This document shows positions 11,741 through 26,111 of a DNA stretch of 64,000 nucleotides, in pieces; the first letter of the stretch is position 1, and each line of letters starts with the position of its first letter. The DNA is from Petrolisthes cinctipes (lineage: Eukaryota; Arthropoda; Malacostraca; Decapoda; Porcellanidae): NCBI GenBank assembly GCA_033782935.1, contig JAWQEG010000506.1, forward strand, positions 1,352,501-1,416,500. The letters are read 5' to 3'. The notes beneath the pieces are model-generated. The model saw nothing but the letters and a program-made list of their open reading frames with translations, searched no databases and was not told the origin of the DNA. A program made the translations under genes and the position numbers.

Positions 11741-12706
11741 AAGCACTAGCGATAAAAGGAATACAGGGATAGCTGTCTAATATCCAAAGGATAATATATA
11801 TTCAGTAGTCTATCCCACACAATGGTGAACAAAAGAATGTATTGTAACAGATATTCTAATTATATTTGTTTGTTATTACTTTTCAACTAATCACCTTCAT
11901 TTTTCTTACCCTCTTCCCCCATATCCTCGCCTCAAATCATCATATTTCTTCTCTCCTATATCCACCTACATTAATGCAGTATGCACTTCTTTAAACCCGG
12001 GTTCTTCAAATTACGGGTCCCAAAATCCTCCAAACTGGGTCGCAGGCTCACAAAAATAAATACATGAATAGAATAGAATAATAATGTTAGTGACAATAAC
12101 ATAAATGTGAAGTTCATACATGAATTCACCTAACATATTTCTATAATCGAATATTCATATATTTAATTATCAATAAATCCAAATCAATGCACAAATATTA
12201 GCCTTCTTGAGAGAGGGAGGGGTAGGTGAGGCATTGCTTATAATTCTGTTTATAATTCTGATTAGAATGCCTTTTAATCATAATTATTGCGTTTCAGTTT
12301 CTGGCTTTTTATTTTCTTAGGTTGATAATTCTGGTCATTTGTAAAAGATCTTTCTGTATGGGTTGCGAGAATGATGTCATAGTAAAAACTGGGTCACAAC
12401 TGAAAAAGTTTGAAGAACCCTGCTTTATACTATTGGTGATTCGATACCGTTCACAGTGTATGTTTCATTCATTCCTCCTGACACACGTCTTCTCTACCTG
12501 ATCATTCGTTACCCTCTCACATTACCTCCTATATAGCTCCGCCCACATTTCTCTCCTCCTCTCCCACTAACATCCCCCCTCCTTCCACCTGCAACTGTTG
12601 CCAGATCCGACGAGGCACAAAACAAGTCACTGGTGGAAGAAGTGTGGACCCTTGATCTGTCCGGAGCTGAACATGGAATGGACGCGTATTTATGCTGCCG
12701 ATTGTA

Positions 12707-13287
12707 TGTACCTCCTCCTTTTCTTCGCTTCACCTCTTTACTACCAGTGCTCTCTTGTTCCACTGAGGTCCTACCCACCACTTATTGCTCACTTCATATT
12801 CATCATGTGTTAAGGTATCTCAGGCTAATGATTAATCTATTGTAACTCACTATTTTAGGACTAAAGCAAACAGACCTGTACCATATATAACATAACCTTC
12901 CCAGTACTGACACTAAAACACGATGAGAGAATGCTCTATTATTACTTTCATTTGCTATACTATAATCCGTGTACAGCACCTAGTCTACACTTATTGCATA
13001 CAGTAATAATTAGAGCTAAGTTGTGTTGTTGTGTTTTTAATGTGATATAGTAATTTGTCAATGAATCAGGAAAACTACTACCATAAAACGAGGCCTATCC
13101 ATCTACCAATCTTTTCTAACCACCCACCACCCGTTTGCCATATCCATAACACATTTTGATGGGTGTAATGTTGCATATGGGTTAATAAACTCTCGCAACA
13201 CACATATGAACGTTATGCCTCATGGTGATAAGTCAGTTCCTTTTACAGTTCTATTAATATTAAGGGGATAGAATAAAGGTCTTATGG
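12707..13287. other. gene-free spacer between the two foldback elements
   Basis: A/T-rich; no gene, repeat or motif that I can name. Confidence 0.5.
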
Positions 13288-13839
13288 TACAGCTCCGGAC
13301 AGATCAAGGGTCTACACTTCTTCTACCAGCGACTTAGTTTGGGCCTGGTCGGATCTGGTAACAGTTGCAGGTGGAGGGAGGGGGGGATGTTAGTGGGAGA
13401 GAAGGAGAGAAATGTGGGCGGAGCTATATAGGAGGGTAACGAATGATCAGGTAGAGAAGCCGTGTTTCAGGAGGAATGAATGAAGCATACACTGTGAACG
13501 GTATCGAATCACCTACAGTTTAAAGCAGGGTTCTTCAATCTTTTTCAGTCGTGACCCAGTTTTTACTATGACATCATTCTCGCGACCCATACAGAAAGAT
13601 ATTTTACAAATGATCAGAATTATCAACCTAAGAAAATACAAGGCCAGACGCTGAAACATAATATTTATGCGTCACAATGATAGGCAAAAATAATAAAAAC
13701 AATATAAAGAAATTATCTTTTATTATACGACAATTATTCAACTGCCTCGGTGCTACTGTCTCATATATATATATATATATATAGCAGAGGACACTGCCTG
13801 CTAGTATAGCAACCTATCACGCGGAAGACAACCACGTTG

Positions 13840-14110
13840 CACTACACACCGCAGAAGCCAATGCACGGACCTTGATGTCAGCGAGAGGACTATCAGAAGA
13901 GTGTTGCACGAAGCTGGGGTGCATCACAGGACCCCAGCAAACAAGGAATTTCTAACTGACCAACATCGCGAAAGAAGGCTACGGTTTACCCAACATGTTG
14001 ACAAGCAAGAGGATTTTTGGAAGAGAGTGATCTGGACGGATGAGAAAACCTCACATTCGTGTAACGGAAGGCGTCACTACTGGAGGAGGAATAATATTGT
14101 TTTTTTCTGA
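13840..14110 (+). pseudogene. Tc1/mariner transposase fragment
   Basis: Translation of about 13875-14095 gives DVSERTIRRVLHEAGV, then HHRTPANKEFLTD, then FWKRVIWTDEKT. These are the second helix-turn-helix region and the first catalytic Asp block (WTDEK) of Tc1-like transposases. The arrangement parallels exon 2 of the transposase at 54762-55107 (RRRLREAGLRHRIPARKE, FWSRVVFTDEKT), so the two belong to related families. The fragment lacks the N-terminal HTH and the second and third catalytic residues, and there is a frame break near 13870. It lies inside foldback element B, which makes it a candidate relic of the enzyme that moved that family. Confidence 0.75.
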
Positions 14111-14122
14111 TCTACATATTGA

Positions 14123-14330
14123 CCCCGTAGGGAGGTATTGCCTGCATTAGTGATGTGGGCAATACTTTAAGGGTTTTGGCGCCCCTTCGGCCCCAGCCAC
14201 TAGCTTTTAGTTCTTCAACTATCCCTCTTTTCTTTCTATTTCCTTCCTGATTGCTGTCTCACCTCTCTATCACAGTTTTCTGGCGCTATATGACCTCGCT
14301 GTTGCGGCGCCTAATATCAATCAATCAACC
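14123..14330 (+). mobile_element. SINE-like retroposon (same insertion as 10811-11022)
   Basis: Flanked by TCTACATATTGA at 14111-14122 and 14331-14342, the same 12 bp duplication as the copy in element A. It is therefore the same ancestral insertion carried along when the foldback element duplicated. Confidence 0.75.
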
Positions 14331-14854
14331 TCTACATATTGAGAACCAAAATACGATCAACAACATAATCTCAGCCGCAGTTTTTCGAATCATATAATTG
14401 GACTATAAGTGATAAGGGAGAAAGGCCTGTATATGTCATTAAAACTGTTTAAGAACGAATGAGAAGGTTAAAAATATGAGAAAGAAAAGATAAACGGTAA
14501 GAAAGGAGGGAAGGTCAAGCGAGAGAAGGCTAAGACAGTAGGGAGGATGTGTAAGGTTGCCAGTTACTTGAGAGATACAGTAATGTAAACAGCCTATGCA
14601 TAAAATTAGACCAAGTTTATTGAAAACGCCATATAGCGGCGCCTATTCAAGTTTAACATCGATTATTTTTAAGGAAATGCATGTTTAGAAGAAAAAATCC
14701 TGGTAAATAGCTTAATGAATTTGTTGACAAATATGATTATTAAAAAAGTTTGAAAATTAAACCGTCTTCTGCAAAAAAAAAAAAAAAAAAAAAAAAAAAA
14801 GCAGCTCGGCTTGGGAGAAGGTGATAAATAGGGTGGACTACAAGCACGAGGGAT

Positions 14855-15054
14855 TTGATTGATATTAGGTGACGCAACAGCGAGGTCAAATAGCACCACG
14901 AAAAGGTGATAGAGAGGTGTGACAGCATGCAAGAAGGAAATAGGAAGATAGGAGGGACAGTTGAAGAAATGTAAGCTAGTGGCTGGGGCCGAAGGGGCGC
15001 CAAAACCCTTAAAGTATTGCCAACATCATTACAGGCAATACTCTCCTACGGGGT
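14855..15054 (-). mobile_element. SINE-like retroposon (same insertion as 11541-11740)
   Basis: Minus-orientation copy flanked by AAGCACGAGGGAT (14842-14854) and AAGCACGAGGGTT (15055-15067). It corresponds position for position to the copy at 11541-11740 in element A. Confidence 0.65.
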
Positions 15055-15992
15055 AAGCACGAGGGTTAAAAGGAATACATGGATAGCTGTCTAATGTCCA
15101 AAGGATAATATATAATCAGTAGTCTATCCCACTACGATGGTGAACAAAATACAGTGTCTTTATTTAAAGGGTATAATGTAACAGATATTCTAATTATATT
15201 TGTTTGTTATTACTTTTCAACTAATCACCTTCATTTTTCTTACCCTCTTCCCCCTCACCCTCGGTTCAATTCATCACATTTCTTCTCTCCTATATCCACT
15301 TACGTTAATGCAGTATGCACTTCTTTAAACCAGGGTTCTTCAAATTACGGGTCCCGAATTCCTCCAAACTGGGTCGCAGGCTCACAAAAATAAATACATG
15401 AATAAAATAGAATAATAATATTCGTGACAATAAAATAAATATGAAGTTCATACATGAATCCACCTAACATATTTTTATAATCGAATATTCATATATTTAA
15501 TTATAAATAAAACAAAATCATTGCACAAATATTAGCCTTCTGGAATGAGTGTGTGAAGGAGAGAGAGGGAGGGTAGGTGAAGCAGTGTTTATAATTCTGG
15601 TTAGAATGCCTTTTAATCATAAATATTATGTTTCAGCGTATGGCCTTGTATTTTCTTAGGTTGATAATTCTGATCATTTGTAAAATATCTTTCTGTATGG
15701 GTCGTGAGAATGATGTCATAGTAAAAACTGGGTCACGACTGAAAAAGATTGAAGAACCCTGCTTTAAACTGTTGGTGATTCGATACCGTTCACAGTGTAT
15801 GCTTCATTCATTCCTCCTGAGACACGTCTCTCTACCTGATCATTCGTTACCCTCCTATATAGCTCCGCCCACATTTCTCTCTCTCCCACTAACATCCCCC
15901 TCCCTCCACCTGCAACTGTTACCAGATTCGACCAGGCCCAAACCAAGTCGCTGATGGATGGTGTGTGGACCATTGATCTGTCCGGAGCTGTA

Positions 15993-16105
15993 CATTGATG
16001 GGCCGTGATTACTCCGAAGTATGCCAGGAAACAGGACCAGATTAAGTAACAGTAATTCTGGTGTCCTGGAATAGTCTGAAGGAATCACCTACTACAGATA
16101 AACCA
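15993..16105. repeat. short palindromic MITE-like repeat
   Basis: Inverted blocks GTGATTACTCCGAAG..CCAGGAAACAGGACCAGA and TCTGGTGTCCTGGAATAGTCTGAAGGAATCAC, related to the family at 4024-4185. It begins immediately at the right end of foldback element B. Confidence 0.5.
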
Positions 16106-16446
16106 GAAGTGTACCATTCCCTTTTAAGATAGGCTAATAATCACTTGGTAACACAATTCAGTCTGCTATCAAACGTCCTTGGTTCCAGTTCTGTGAATAT
16201 TGGCATCAAATATATACGCATGTGCTCTATTGGGTTTCGAGATTGTAATGAAAAATATGTTTTCCTTAATATGATCAGGCCTAAATTCAGCTATTTTGTG
16301 ATATTATGACGTACTGGCGGATTTCTTTCTAGAGACGGCATTCTGTTGTAAAGTATCTGAAAGACGAGTAATTTCTACAAACTCTGCCAGCAAAGAGATT
16401 ATACTCAAGTATACATCCGATATGCTCAATGAGGGGCCCGTTATAA
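16106..16446. other. gene-free segment
   Basis: A/T-rich sequence between the short palindrome and the Jockey-like 3' end. Nothing recognised. Confidence 0.5.
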
Positions 16447-18040
16447 GTTTTTTTTTATTTTCTTTATTAGAAGAAAATGAGGACCAAAGGCTGGGAGCCC
16501 GCTAATCGTCCTCATCTATAAAAATACAGAAGCCCAAAATTATGTCCTATTTCGTCCGAGATGCATAGACACCTTGCGTTTGATTTAGTATAAGTCGTAG
16601 TAAGGAGGAAAGATGGATGAAGGTAGATTGTTCCAGAGTTGACCAGCTGTATATAAGAAAAACTGAGGGTACCAGTTAACTCTTGCATTAGGGAGTTGAA
16701 CAGAAAAGAGGTGAGAGCGACAGGCTTAGCTAATGTTGCATGCTCACCTGATGGGAGGAAGCATACATTGAGAGAATTCAGAAAAGCAGCAATGTCCAGT
16801 GTAATAGCGATAGAAGAGAGAAAGTGATGCAACATTGTGGCGAAGAGAGAGAGGTTGTAGTGATTCGGTAAGAGGGGGAGAGTTGATGAGACGAAAGGCC
16901 TTTGATTGCACCTTGTCCAGGAGTGTTGTGAAGGTTGAGTCACCCCACACAAGAGAGCCATACTCCATACAGGGGCGGATGAGACCCCTGTACAGAGACA
17001 GCAACTGTGTCGGGGTGAAGTATTCACGGAATCTGTGCAGCACACCTAACTTCTTTAAGGCAATTTTAGGAAGAGAGGTCATGTGATCTTTCCAAGAGAG
17101 GTTGTGAGAGAAAGACACTCCAAGAATATCAAGGGAAGAAGAAAGATCGAGTTGTGTATCGTTGAAGGAGAGGGGATAGTCATTTGGAAGACTAGTGCGA
17201 GGTGAAAGATGAAGGAACTCTGTTTTAGAGGCATTGAAAATCACGAGGTTCTCTCCGCCCTAGTCGGAGATAAGGGAAAGATCAAAAGTCAGGCGTGCTA
17301 CTGCATCATCACTGGAGGAGCTGCTGGGATGGGTGGTTATCAAACTGGGTAATGTGGAATCATCAGCATAGGAGTAGATAGGGGATGAAGTACAGGTGAG
17401 AAGGTCATTAATGAAAAGGAGAAAGAGAGTAGGGGACAGAACAGAACCCTGAAGAACACCACTGTTAAAAGAAGAACAGTGACCATCTATATTGTACAAC
17501 AACAGCTATAGACTGGCCAGAAAGGAAATCAGAGATAGTGGTGCAGAAGGAGGGATAAAAACCGAATGAGGGCAGTTTGAAGATTAAAGCTTTGTGTCAG
17601 ATTCTATCAAAAGCTTTCGATATGCCTAACGTGACAATGAAAGTTTCACCGAAGTTCCGAAAAGAGGATGACCTTGAATCAGAAAGGATGGATAGAAGAT
17701 CGCCAGTAGAGCGTTCCCTGATGGAACCCATACTGACGATTAGAAATAAGATCATGACGAGGAAGGTGTTTTGGAGTTTTGGAGTTAAGAATAGATTCGA
17801 AGACTTTAGGGAGACAAGAGATCAGAATAATGGGGCAATAGTTGGAGGGTTGGGAGCAGTCTCCTTTCTTCGGAATAGGTTGGACCAGAGCAAACTTCCA
17901 GCAAGAATGAAAAGTGTTAGATGACATACAAAGACGAAACAGTTTGCCTAGGCAGGGTGTCAGCATGAAAGCACAGTTCTTGAGAATAACAGGAGGAATC
18001 CTGTCAGGGCCGTGTGTCTGTTTCATATGTCCGCAACTGT
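16447..18040 (-). pseudogene. Jockey-like non-LTR retrotransposon, 5'-truncated
   Basis: Reverse transcriptase remnant in several frames. 18035-17679 gives the finger region (HGPDRIPPVILKN, QPIPKKGDCSQPSNY, ISNRQYGFHQG). 17502-17260 gives VLQGSVLSPTLFLLFINDL and the YADD catalytic box. 17244-16512 gives the thumb and C-terminal region (SLDILGVSFSHNLSWKDH, LYRGLIRPCMEYGSLVWG). Frameshifts and stops between 17680 and 17505 break the palm. The 3' end is visible as an AATAAA on the minus strand (16463-16468) followed by an A-rich tail at 16448-16460. The 5' side stops abruptly near 18030, so the endonuclease and ORF1 are missing, as expected for incomplete target-primed reverse transcription. It is a dead copy. 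Confidence 0.85.
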
Positions 18041-18631
18041 ACATGCTCCCTCATTTAATTTCTTGGCTTCCTTAGGTAAATGCAATACAGATCCAAGACA
18101 ATTTGTAAATTTTTTTTTTACACAATTAGATACTATCTGCAACTTTATAGACTAGAATGTATGCAAAACGTGAATCTAGAGTCATACTAGTTTGATGGGA
18201 ATCGATGCATTTTCGACTGGAAATAAAAACACACATTCTTTCGCTGATCATGCCAATGGTGATTTGTTACATAGCATATTTTGCAGGGAGGCCTTTGCCC
18301 TACAGTCCGCTGACGAAATAATAATAATAATAATAATATTTTCAAGGCCGGTATAATTTTAAGCGTATTAATAATATTTTTGATAAAATGTATAAAAAAG
18401 CAAATTTTATTCTAAGCCTGATAGCTTCATGTGGATAATGAAAATATATACTGGTAACCTGAGATGTTCAGTTTTTTTATAACGCCACATTCTCAGGTTA
18501 CGGGACTAGTTTTTAACTCACATACATACATTACATAGGACTTTGTGTTGCTTCAATCTACTCTTATTTTCATGACGAGTGTCAATTTAATGGAAAACAT
18601 TTGTCAAAAAAGGTTTCAATTAAAATTTCTG

Positions 18632-18689
<58 letters not shown>

Positions 18690-21514
18690 GTTTCCAAAAG
18701 AATATAATACACTTTTATTCCGATTGATAAATGTTGCACTAATTGATTATATTTGTACTAAAACTATCACTCAAAATCCACTTTCCTTCCATCATAGAGA
18801 TCCAGTTCTGACTTGCTAGTGCAACCCTGTCATTACTTACTTCACATTGTAGCAGGCAACCTTTATTATATATGGTTGATCATATTCTAAGTTAGCTAAA
18901 GAACTTTATATACAATGTAAGACCTGAAGAAATAAAAAGAATAGAAAAGACTAGACTAGACCAACACAAATTTATTTGCCATTAACCCCAAGTGAAGATA
19001 ACATCTGCACTAACATTGTAACTACCCGTTACAACATTCCCATGCTGGATATACTGCTAGCATATGTCTTGCTTTCAAGGTCAAAACAGACGAGTATATG
19101 GGTCACTTGTACTGCCTCGAGCAGGACGGGATTTATGCACCAGTCGCCTCCTTACTCACAAATAGTTTGGCTTAGTTTTCACATCAGAGAATTAATCTCC
19201 CCAATTCGTCAAGAAGAAGTGAAATGTGAAAAATCTGGGACAAAGAAACAAAATTTCATGTAAATATTGCACTAAATAGATCAAATCTTTGGTCTTCCTT
19301 TCTAACACAATAGTGTTACCATGCACTTCTTTCAAATGTATACACTCCTCCTATTGAATGTTAGGATTGGAAACCTAGTATTAATGTTCGTAGAATGACT
19401 CTTTTCACCAAAGCTAGATGACATAACCGTCGTAGACGCAATAATTTGTAGGAGGAAACTGAGAATTTCGTAGCTTGGAAGGGGCAGTAAATATTAGTGT
19501 GACGTACTCCACAGCTTATTCTTTCCTTTTTCTGTGTATTTCTGATTTTGATATTCTATCCTTAGCCTATGCGCCTCTTCCCTTTTCTTTCAGAGGAGAA
19601 AATTGGTGTATGATTATGTCGACCGTAAAGACGTCGAATCATTTAATGACGAGAACTTATTTCTGCATTCACCCTTGTGTTCCAGTTCCTGTGTAAATTG
19701 AAGATTTCTACCAGCGCCTTTCTATTTGATACATATGAAATTTGTGTTTTTAGGGAGACTTTGAAAAGAAAATGCAAACACTCAATGCACGTTTCATGAG
19801 TATTACAGTGACATTTTCTGTGTATGGAAGTGGAATATGAGAACAGTAAAATAGAATTGAAACTGTGGTTGGCAGGTTCCTTGGACAGAAGGAAATAAGA
19901 AGATAATAGGGATGAGAGGGGTGTTATATATAGTGGCTGCTGAAGGAGACAAGGAGAGAAGAGAACTGCTGAAGGTAGGCATAATATAGATAATCGGAAA
20001 CTATGAGTACTCACACTCATACACACACATATTTACAGTCCCTCTCTCTATCTCCCTGCCATTTTCTCTTGGCCCTATCTGTCTCCGGTCTACATCTCTT
20101 TATCATTTTTTCAGTTCTTCACATCTTTTGTCTCAGTCTTGTTTTAATTATCATTTGTGTTTACTACTCGTTAATTATTCACGTTTGGAAATAAGGTTAT
20201 TTTGATGCCGGCTGCATGGATAGACTCAGTAGGGTTTGATTAGTTTTAACATATTAGTAGAAATAGTTATCGAACTCTAGAACCACAACACAAGTTCGTG
20301 TTATCGGATTACTACTTTTTTAATGGAGAGGCGTTAACAATAAGCATGGATATCATTAAAATAATTTTGCCCGCACTGCAACTAAAACGCGATATTTGCA
20401 CTTTCTTTTGATGCTGTTGGGAGGACGAAAATGATGGGATGAACGGTGGGGAAATTAATGAGAAGAATAAAAATGAAAGAAGGAAGCAAGGGAATGTGTT
20501 TGACGAGGGGCGGAGCAAAGATGGGGAGGAAGTGCATATGACCTTGTCTTGTCCGCTAGTCAGCTTCCCAGGTGAGGAACGGACCTTTTGCAGGCAACTA
20601 TTCACTTACTGACTATGTAGTGACGTGATGTGGAGTCTTTATCCGGACCCTGAAGAGAGGAACCGCAGACGCTAACGGTAAGTACAATAAGAACCCAGTA
20701 GTTACACCAACCAACCATTTCTGCAGGTGTGGAATGTCCAAGTCTGAACTCCGACAAGATAGATGAATTAAAGAGGTGTCAGTGCCGAAAGAGTAAGCTG
20801 TGAATGGACGAGGTTGCAGGAGGTTGTTAGTATGGGCGAAGGAATTATCCCTTTGTAGAAGCGAAGGGATAGGAGTATGTAAAGAATTAGGATGAGGAGG
20901 AAGTTGGCAAGAATGTGTGGAGACAAAGGTGCTCTCAGGGCCAGGCGGTGGGATGAACTGGCTTGAGAACAGGTGAGGACAGACGGTTATATTGACATGC
21001 TCCACCTCCAAACTCCAAAAGACCCTCTGCCGGCAATAGAAAAAATGCGATGATTTCACTCGGGAATCCCGCTCTAAATGTACCTGAGATTAGGTCATGG
21101 TGATGTCATAATCTTACTCAACAATGCTTTCGGGAAATATAAATAAAAATAAGCCGTGAAAAAAGTTATTGACAACAGTAAATCCACTTGTCTATAATTA
21201 TCAACGTGGATTCCTTTTAGTAACCTGATACAACACAAGGCACAACAAAAGGCATACCATTCAAAGCATACCATACTCTTCAAATAACTCTCAAACCTAA
21301 TATGTGGAAAAATTTTACCATGACTACCGACTATAAGATGAAAATTAATATTATATGGAAAGTCAAACACGGATGATTAAATAAGGGAAGTTATGGAATT
21401 CTCTCTATTATTTCCTGATTCAATCTGTGTTGGCAAGAACTTATCTGAAGGTCCCGGGAAATTCAGCTCCATCAAATTTTCCATTTAATATTCTCCAATT
21501 TCCCCTTGTTCGTG
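18041..21514. other. gene-free segment with TA microsatellite
   Basis: About 3.5 kb without a recognisable gene. A (TA)n tract lies at 18633-18682 and a short (AAT)n run near 18320. The minus-strand frame 21059-20613 (148 codons) has no family resemblance, and a GTAAGT near 20678 is not tied to any convincing exon. Confidence 0.5.
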
Positions 21515-21708
21515 TACAGTCATGGCTGATAGTGCTGGATCAGGGTCCAATGAATGTTGGAGAGCAACTGAACAGAATTCGAACAAGTTAATTTTCCAAA
21601 CCATTCTCAACGTTGAGAGAGGTTTAGAAGAATCACTTTATCGAACTCTGTTCAGTTGCTCTCCAACACTCCTTGGACCCTGGTCCAGCACTATCAGCCA
21701 TGGCTGTA
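21515..21708. mobile_element. foldback MITE, 194 bp, about 67 bp inverted repeats
   Basis: TACAGTCATGGCTGATAGTG at the left end is mirrored at the right end (one difference in the first 20). The inverted repeats continue through GCTGGA..AGGGTCCA and GTTGGAGAGCAACTGAACAGA to about 67 bp each, leaving a loop of roughly 60 bp. TA flanks both ends. It encodes nothing. A single-stranded form would fold into a long hairpin. Confidence 0.85.
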
Positions 21709-21904
21709 CATCTCCCTCCCTCCCACCCTACCCCTGCATATACTCTGGTCACTTTCTCTATGCCAACTCCTCCCCTCCTCATTTTCCCCAACATGCATTA
21801 TTCACCGTCCCCTATTCACTAACCGCCTCTGCCTACTTCGCCTCTACCACCTCCTCTGCCTCTCTCTGCCACTCTCTCTGTCTGTCTGTCTGTTTCTCTC
21901 TAGA
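21709..21904. repeat. pyrimidine-rich low-complexity tract
   Basis: C/T-rich on the plus strand, ending in a (TCTG)n run at about 21879-21895. It borders the 5'-truncated CR1 copy that follows. Confidence 0.6.
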
Positions 21905-23100
21905 AATACATGATTTGATCAGAGACACACAACACGGCTTTAGGAGATAAAAATCATGCCTAACAAATCTAATAAAATTTTACAACAAACTATTCCACTC
22001 ACATGGCGAGTCCATGGCACTAGACTTGATATACCTAGACTTTCAAAAAGACTTCGATAAAGTACCCCATGAAAAACTACTATAAAAAATGAAGGCACTA
22101 GGAATCACTGGCAATACATAATTATAGAATATATTATAGATGGATTGCCAGCTGGCTTCAGGGTAGGAAACAGTGAGAAGTAATCAATAGAGAGGCATCC
22201 CCATGGGCACCAGTAACCAGTGGTTTGCCACAGGGTTTAGTCCTGGGGCCAGTGCTATACATTTATACATCAATGATATTGATGTCGGATTTTACAACTC
22301 CATCTCGAAATTTGCGGATGACACCAAATTAAGCAATACCATATTATCTGAAGATGATAGGTTAAAATTACAACATATCTTAGATAAAATAGGAAAATTG
22401 TCAGCCACCTGGCAGATGCCATTCAACGTAAACAAATGCCAAGCACTGCAAGTTAGGAGCAGAAACAAACACTTTAACTATAAAATGAGTAGACATGACA
22501 TCAGACCAACAAATTGTGTAAGGGATCTTGGTGACACAATGTCAAAATATCTAAAATTCTCTATACAGTGCCTTGAAGCAACTAAAAGGCAAATAAAATG
22601 CTAGGATTTATCAAAATAAATTTCAACTTCAAAAGCCAGGAGATTATCATCCCTCTATATAAAAGTCTGCTACGCCCTCAACTAGAATATGCAGTGCAAT
22701 TCTGGGCACCCCACTTTTGTAAAGACATAGAGAAATTACTATCTGTGAAGCGCAGAGCAACTAAACTGATCCCCTCAATCCGCAACAAACAATTTGAAGA
22801 GAGATTAAAACAGCTTGATCTATTTTCCTTATCCAAGCAACGACTAAGAGGAAAGCTCATAGAGTACTTCAAAATAATCAAAGGTTTTGATAATGTAAAC
22901 ATCGATAATTTCTTCACACTAGCTTCAGTCCGTGGGCACTCCCTAAAATTAACAGGGAGTAGAGTTAACCTGTTTGTCAGCATGTATTTTTTCACTAATG
23001 ACATCATAAAAGATTGAAATAAGCTTCCAGAAAACGTTGTGGAGAGCACAAGTATAAATATAAGAATTGACTTGATCTCTGCCAAAGAGATGTTGGCAAC
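21905..23100 (+). pseudogene. CR1-like LINE reverse transcriptase remnant, copy 1
   Basis: Begins within the finger domain (IHDLIRDTQHGFRR), then ALDLIYLDFQKDFDKVPHEKLL and the ISKFADDTKL catalytic box (22203-22604). The C-terminal region follows in another frame (22598-23017: SLLRPQLEYAVQFWAPH, RRATKLIPSIRNKQFEERLKQLDLFSL). A stop after GFRR and a frame change near 22600 inactivate it. The 5' end is truncated at a pyrimidine tract. The catalytic FADD pair is still present. Confidence 0.85.
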
Positions 23101-25700
<2,600 letters not shown>

Positions 25701-26000
25701 ACGACAATTAGACAACTCAAAGGAGAGACAATGAAAAAATTTTCATTAAGCAACTTATATCCTATCAAAACTAACTAATATTTTCACACCTATTTTAATA
25801 TTGTATAACAGATAAGTACTTTGCATTTGCATAAGAAACATCTGCTCAGTTCCTGGTGTGGGGTCGGGTCCCTGAGGAGAGGCCAGGTCAGGCCGGTTGG
25901 GTGAGGTGAGGTGAGGTGTGGTCTGTCTGTCATCAGAACACACCTTGTCCCTCCCTCCCCCTGTCAGCTACTTATTTTCCTCTCATGTTTCATTCAACTC
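25701..26000. other. gene-free segment
   Basis: Contains a short GAGGT-type tandem run near 25890-25915. No gene recognised. Confidence 0.5.
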
Positions 26001-26007
26001 TGTACTG

Positions 26008-26039
26008 CTGAAGAGGGAAGTAGTTGCCTCCGAAATGTC
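26008..26039 (+). ncRNA. hammerhead-like motif, Penelope-type end
   Basis: CTGAAGA at 26008 fits the hammerhead core CUGANGA. GAGG and CCTC then form a possible stem II around an AAGTAGTTG-like loop, followed by GAAA and GTC. An AATAAA follows at about 26041. The downstream sequence (GTGGGTTTTTC ... CATTGTGAAT, 26067-26111) is shared with the arms of the 31710-36050 element. Penelope-like retroelements are known to carry minimal hammerheads of this type; activity here is an inference. Confidence 0.4.
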
Positions 26040-26111
26040 CATAATAAATAGTTTCTGTCTATAAAAAGTGGGTTTTTCTCAGCATGCTGCTCTTCACGTC
26101 ATTGTGAATTA

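Larger units (their letters stand above)
9385..12671. mobile_element. giant foldback element A, TACAGCTCCGG termini
   Basis: The left end TACAGCTCCGGACAGATCAA is mirrored at the right end (TTGATCTGTCCGGAGCTG; its terminal TA has mutated to AA). The inverted arms run about 9385-10322 and 11754-12671, roughly 0.93 kb each, with several visible differences between them. The centre carries two SINE-like inserts in opposite orientation (10811-11022 and 11541-11740) and a poly(A) tract at about 11470. It has no transposase frame. It is closely related to 13288-15992, which lies 616 bp downstream in the same orientation. Confidence 0.8.
9201..12706. mobile_element. TACAGTCGGC-type MITE interrupted by a foldback element
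   Basis: TACAGTCGGCAGCATAA begins at 9201 and its inverted counterpart TTATGCTGCCGATTGTA ends at 12706. Removing the inner element (9385-12671) leaves about 219 bp, matching the 224 bp element at 6054-6277 that has similar ends. The inner element sits at a TA on its left side, so this is one TA-targeting palindromic element inside another. Confidence 0.65.
13288..15992. mobile_element. giant foldback element B, TACAGCTCCGG termini
   Basis: TA lies at both ends (13288-13289 and 15991-15992), with termini TACAGCTCCGGACAG and CTGTCCGGAGCTGTA-like. The left about 390 bp matches the left arm of element A, and 14111-15992 matches the A interior plus its right arm. The stretch equivalent to 9780-10798 in A is replaced by unrelated sequence that carries a (TA)n tract and a transposase relic (about 13840-14110). 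It shares with A the two SINE-like inserts with the same target duplications, so those inserts predate the divergence of the two copies. A poly(A) tract of about 28 lies at 14774. Confidence 0.78.

Noticed and set aside
18031..18045. CCGCAACTGTACATG identical to the right terminus and flank of the 31710-36050 element
   Set aside because: The match covers about 16 bases and does not extend into the arm, so it may be chance; too short to call a remnant.
20613..21059. 148-codon minus-strand frame
   Set aside because: No recognisable motif, no splice signals that fit, and composition is similar to the surrounding non-coding DNA.
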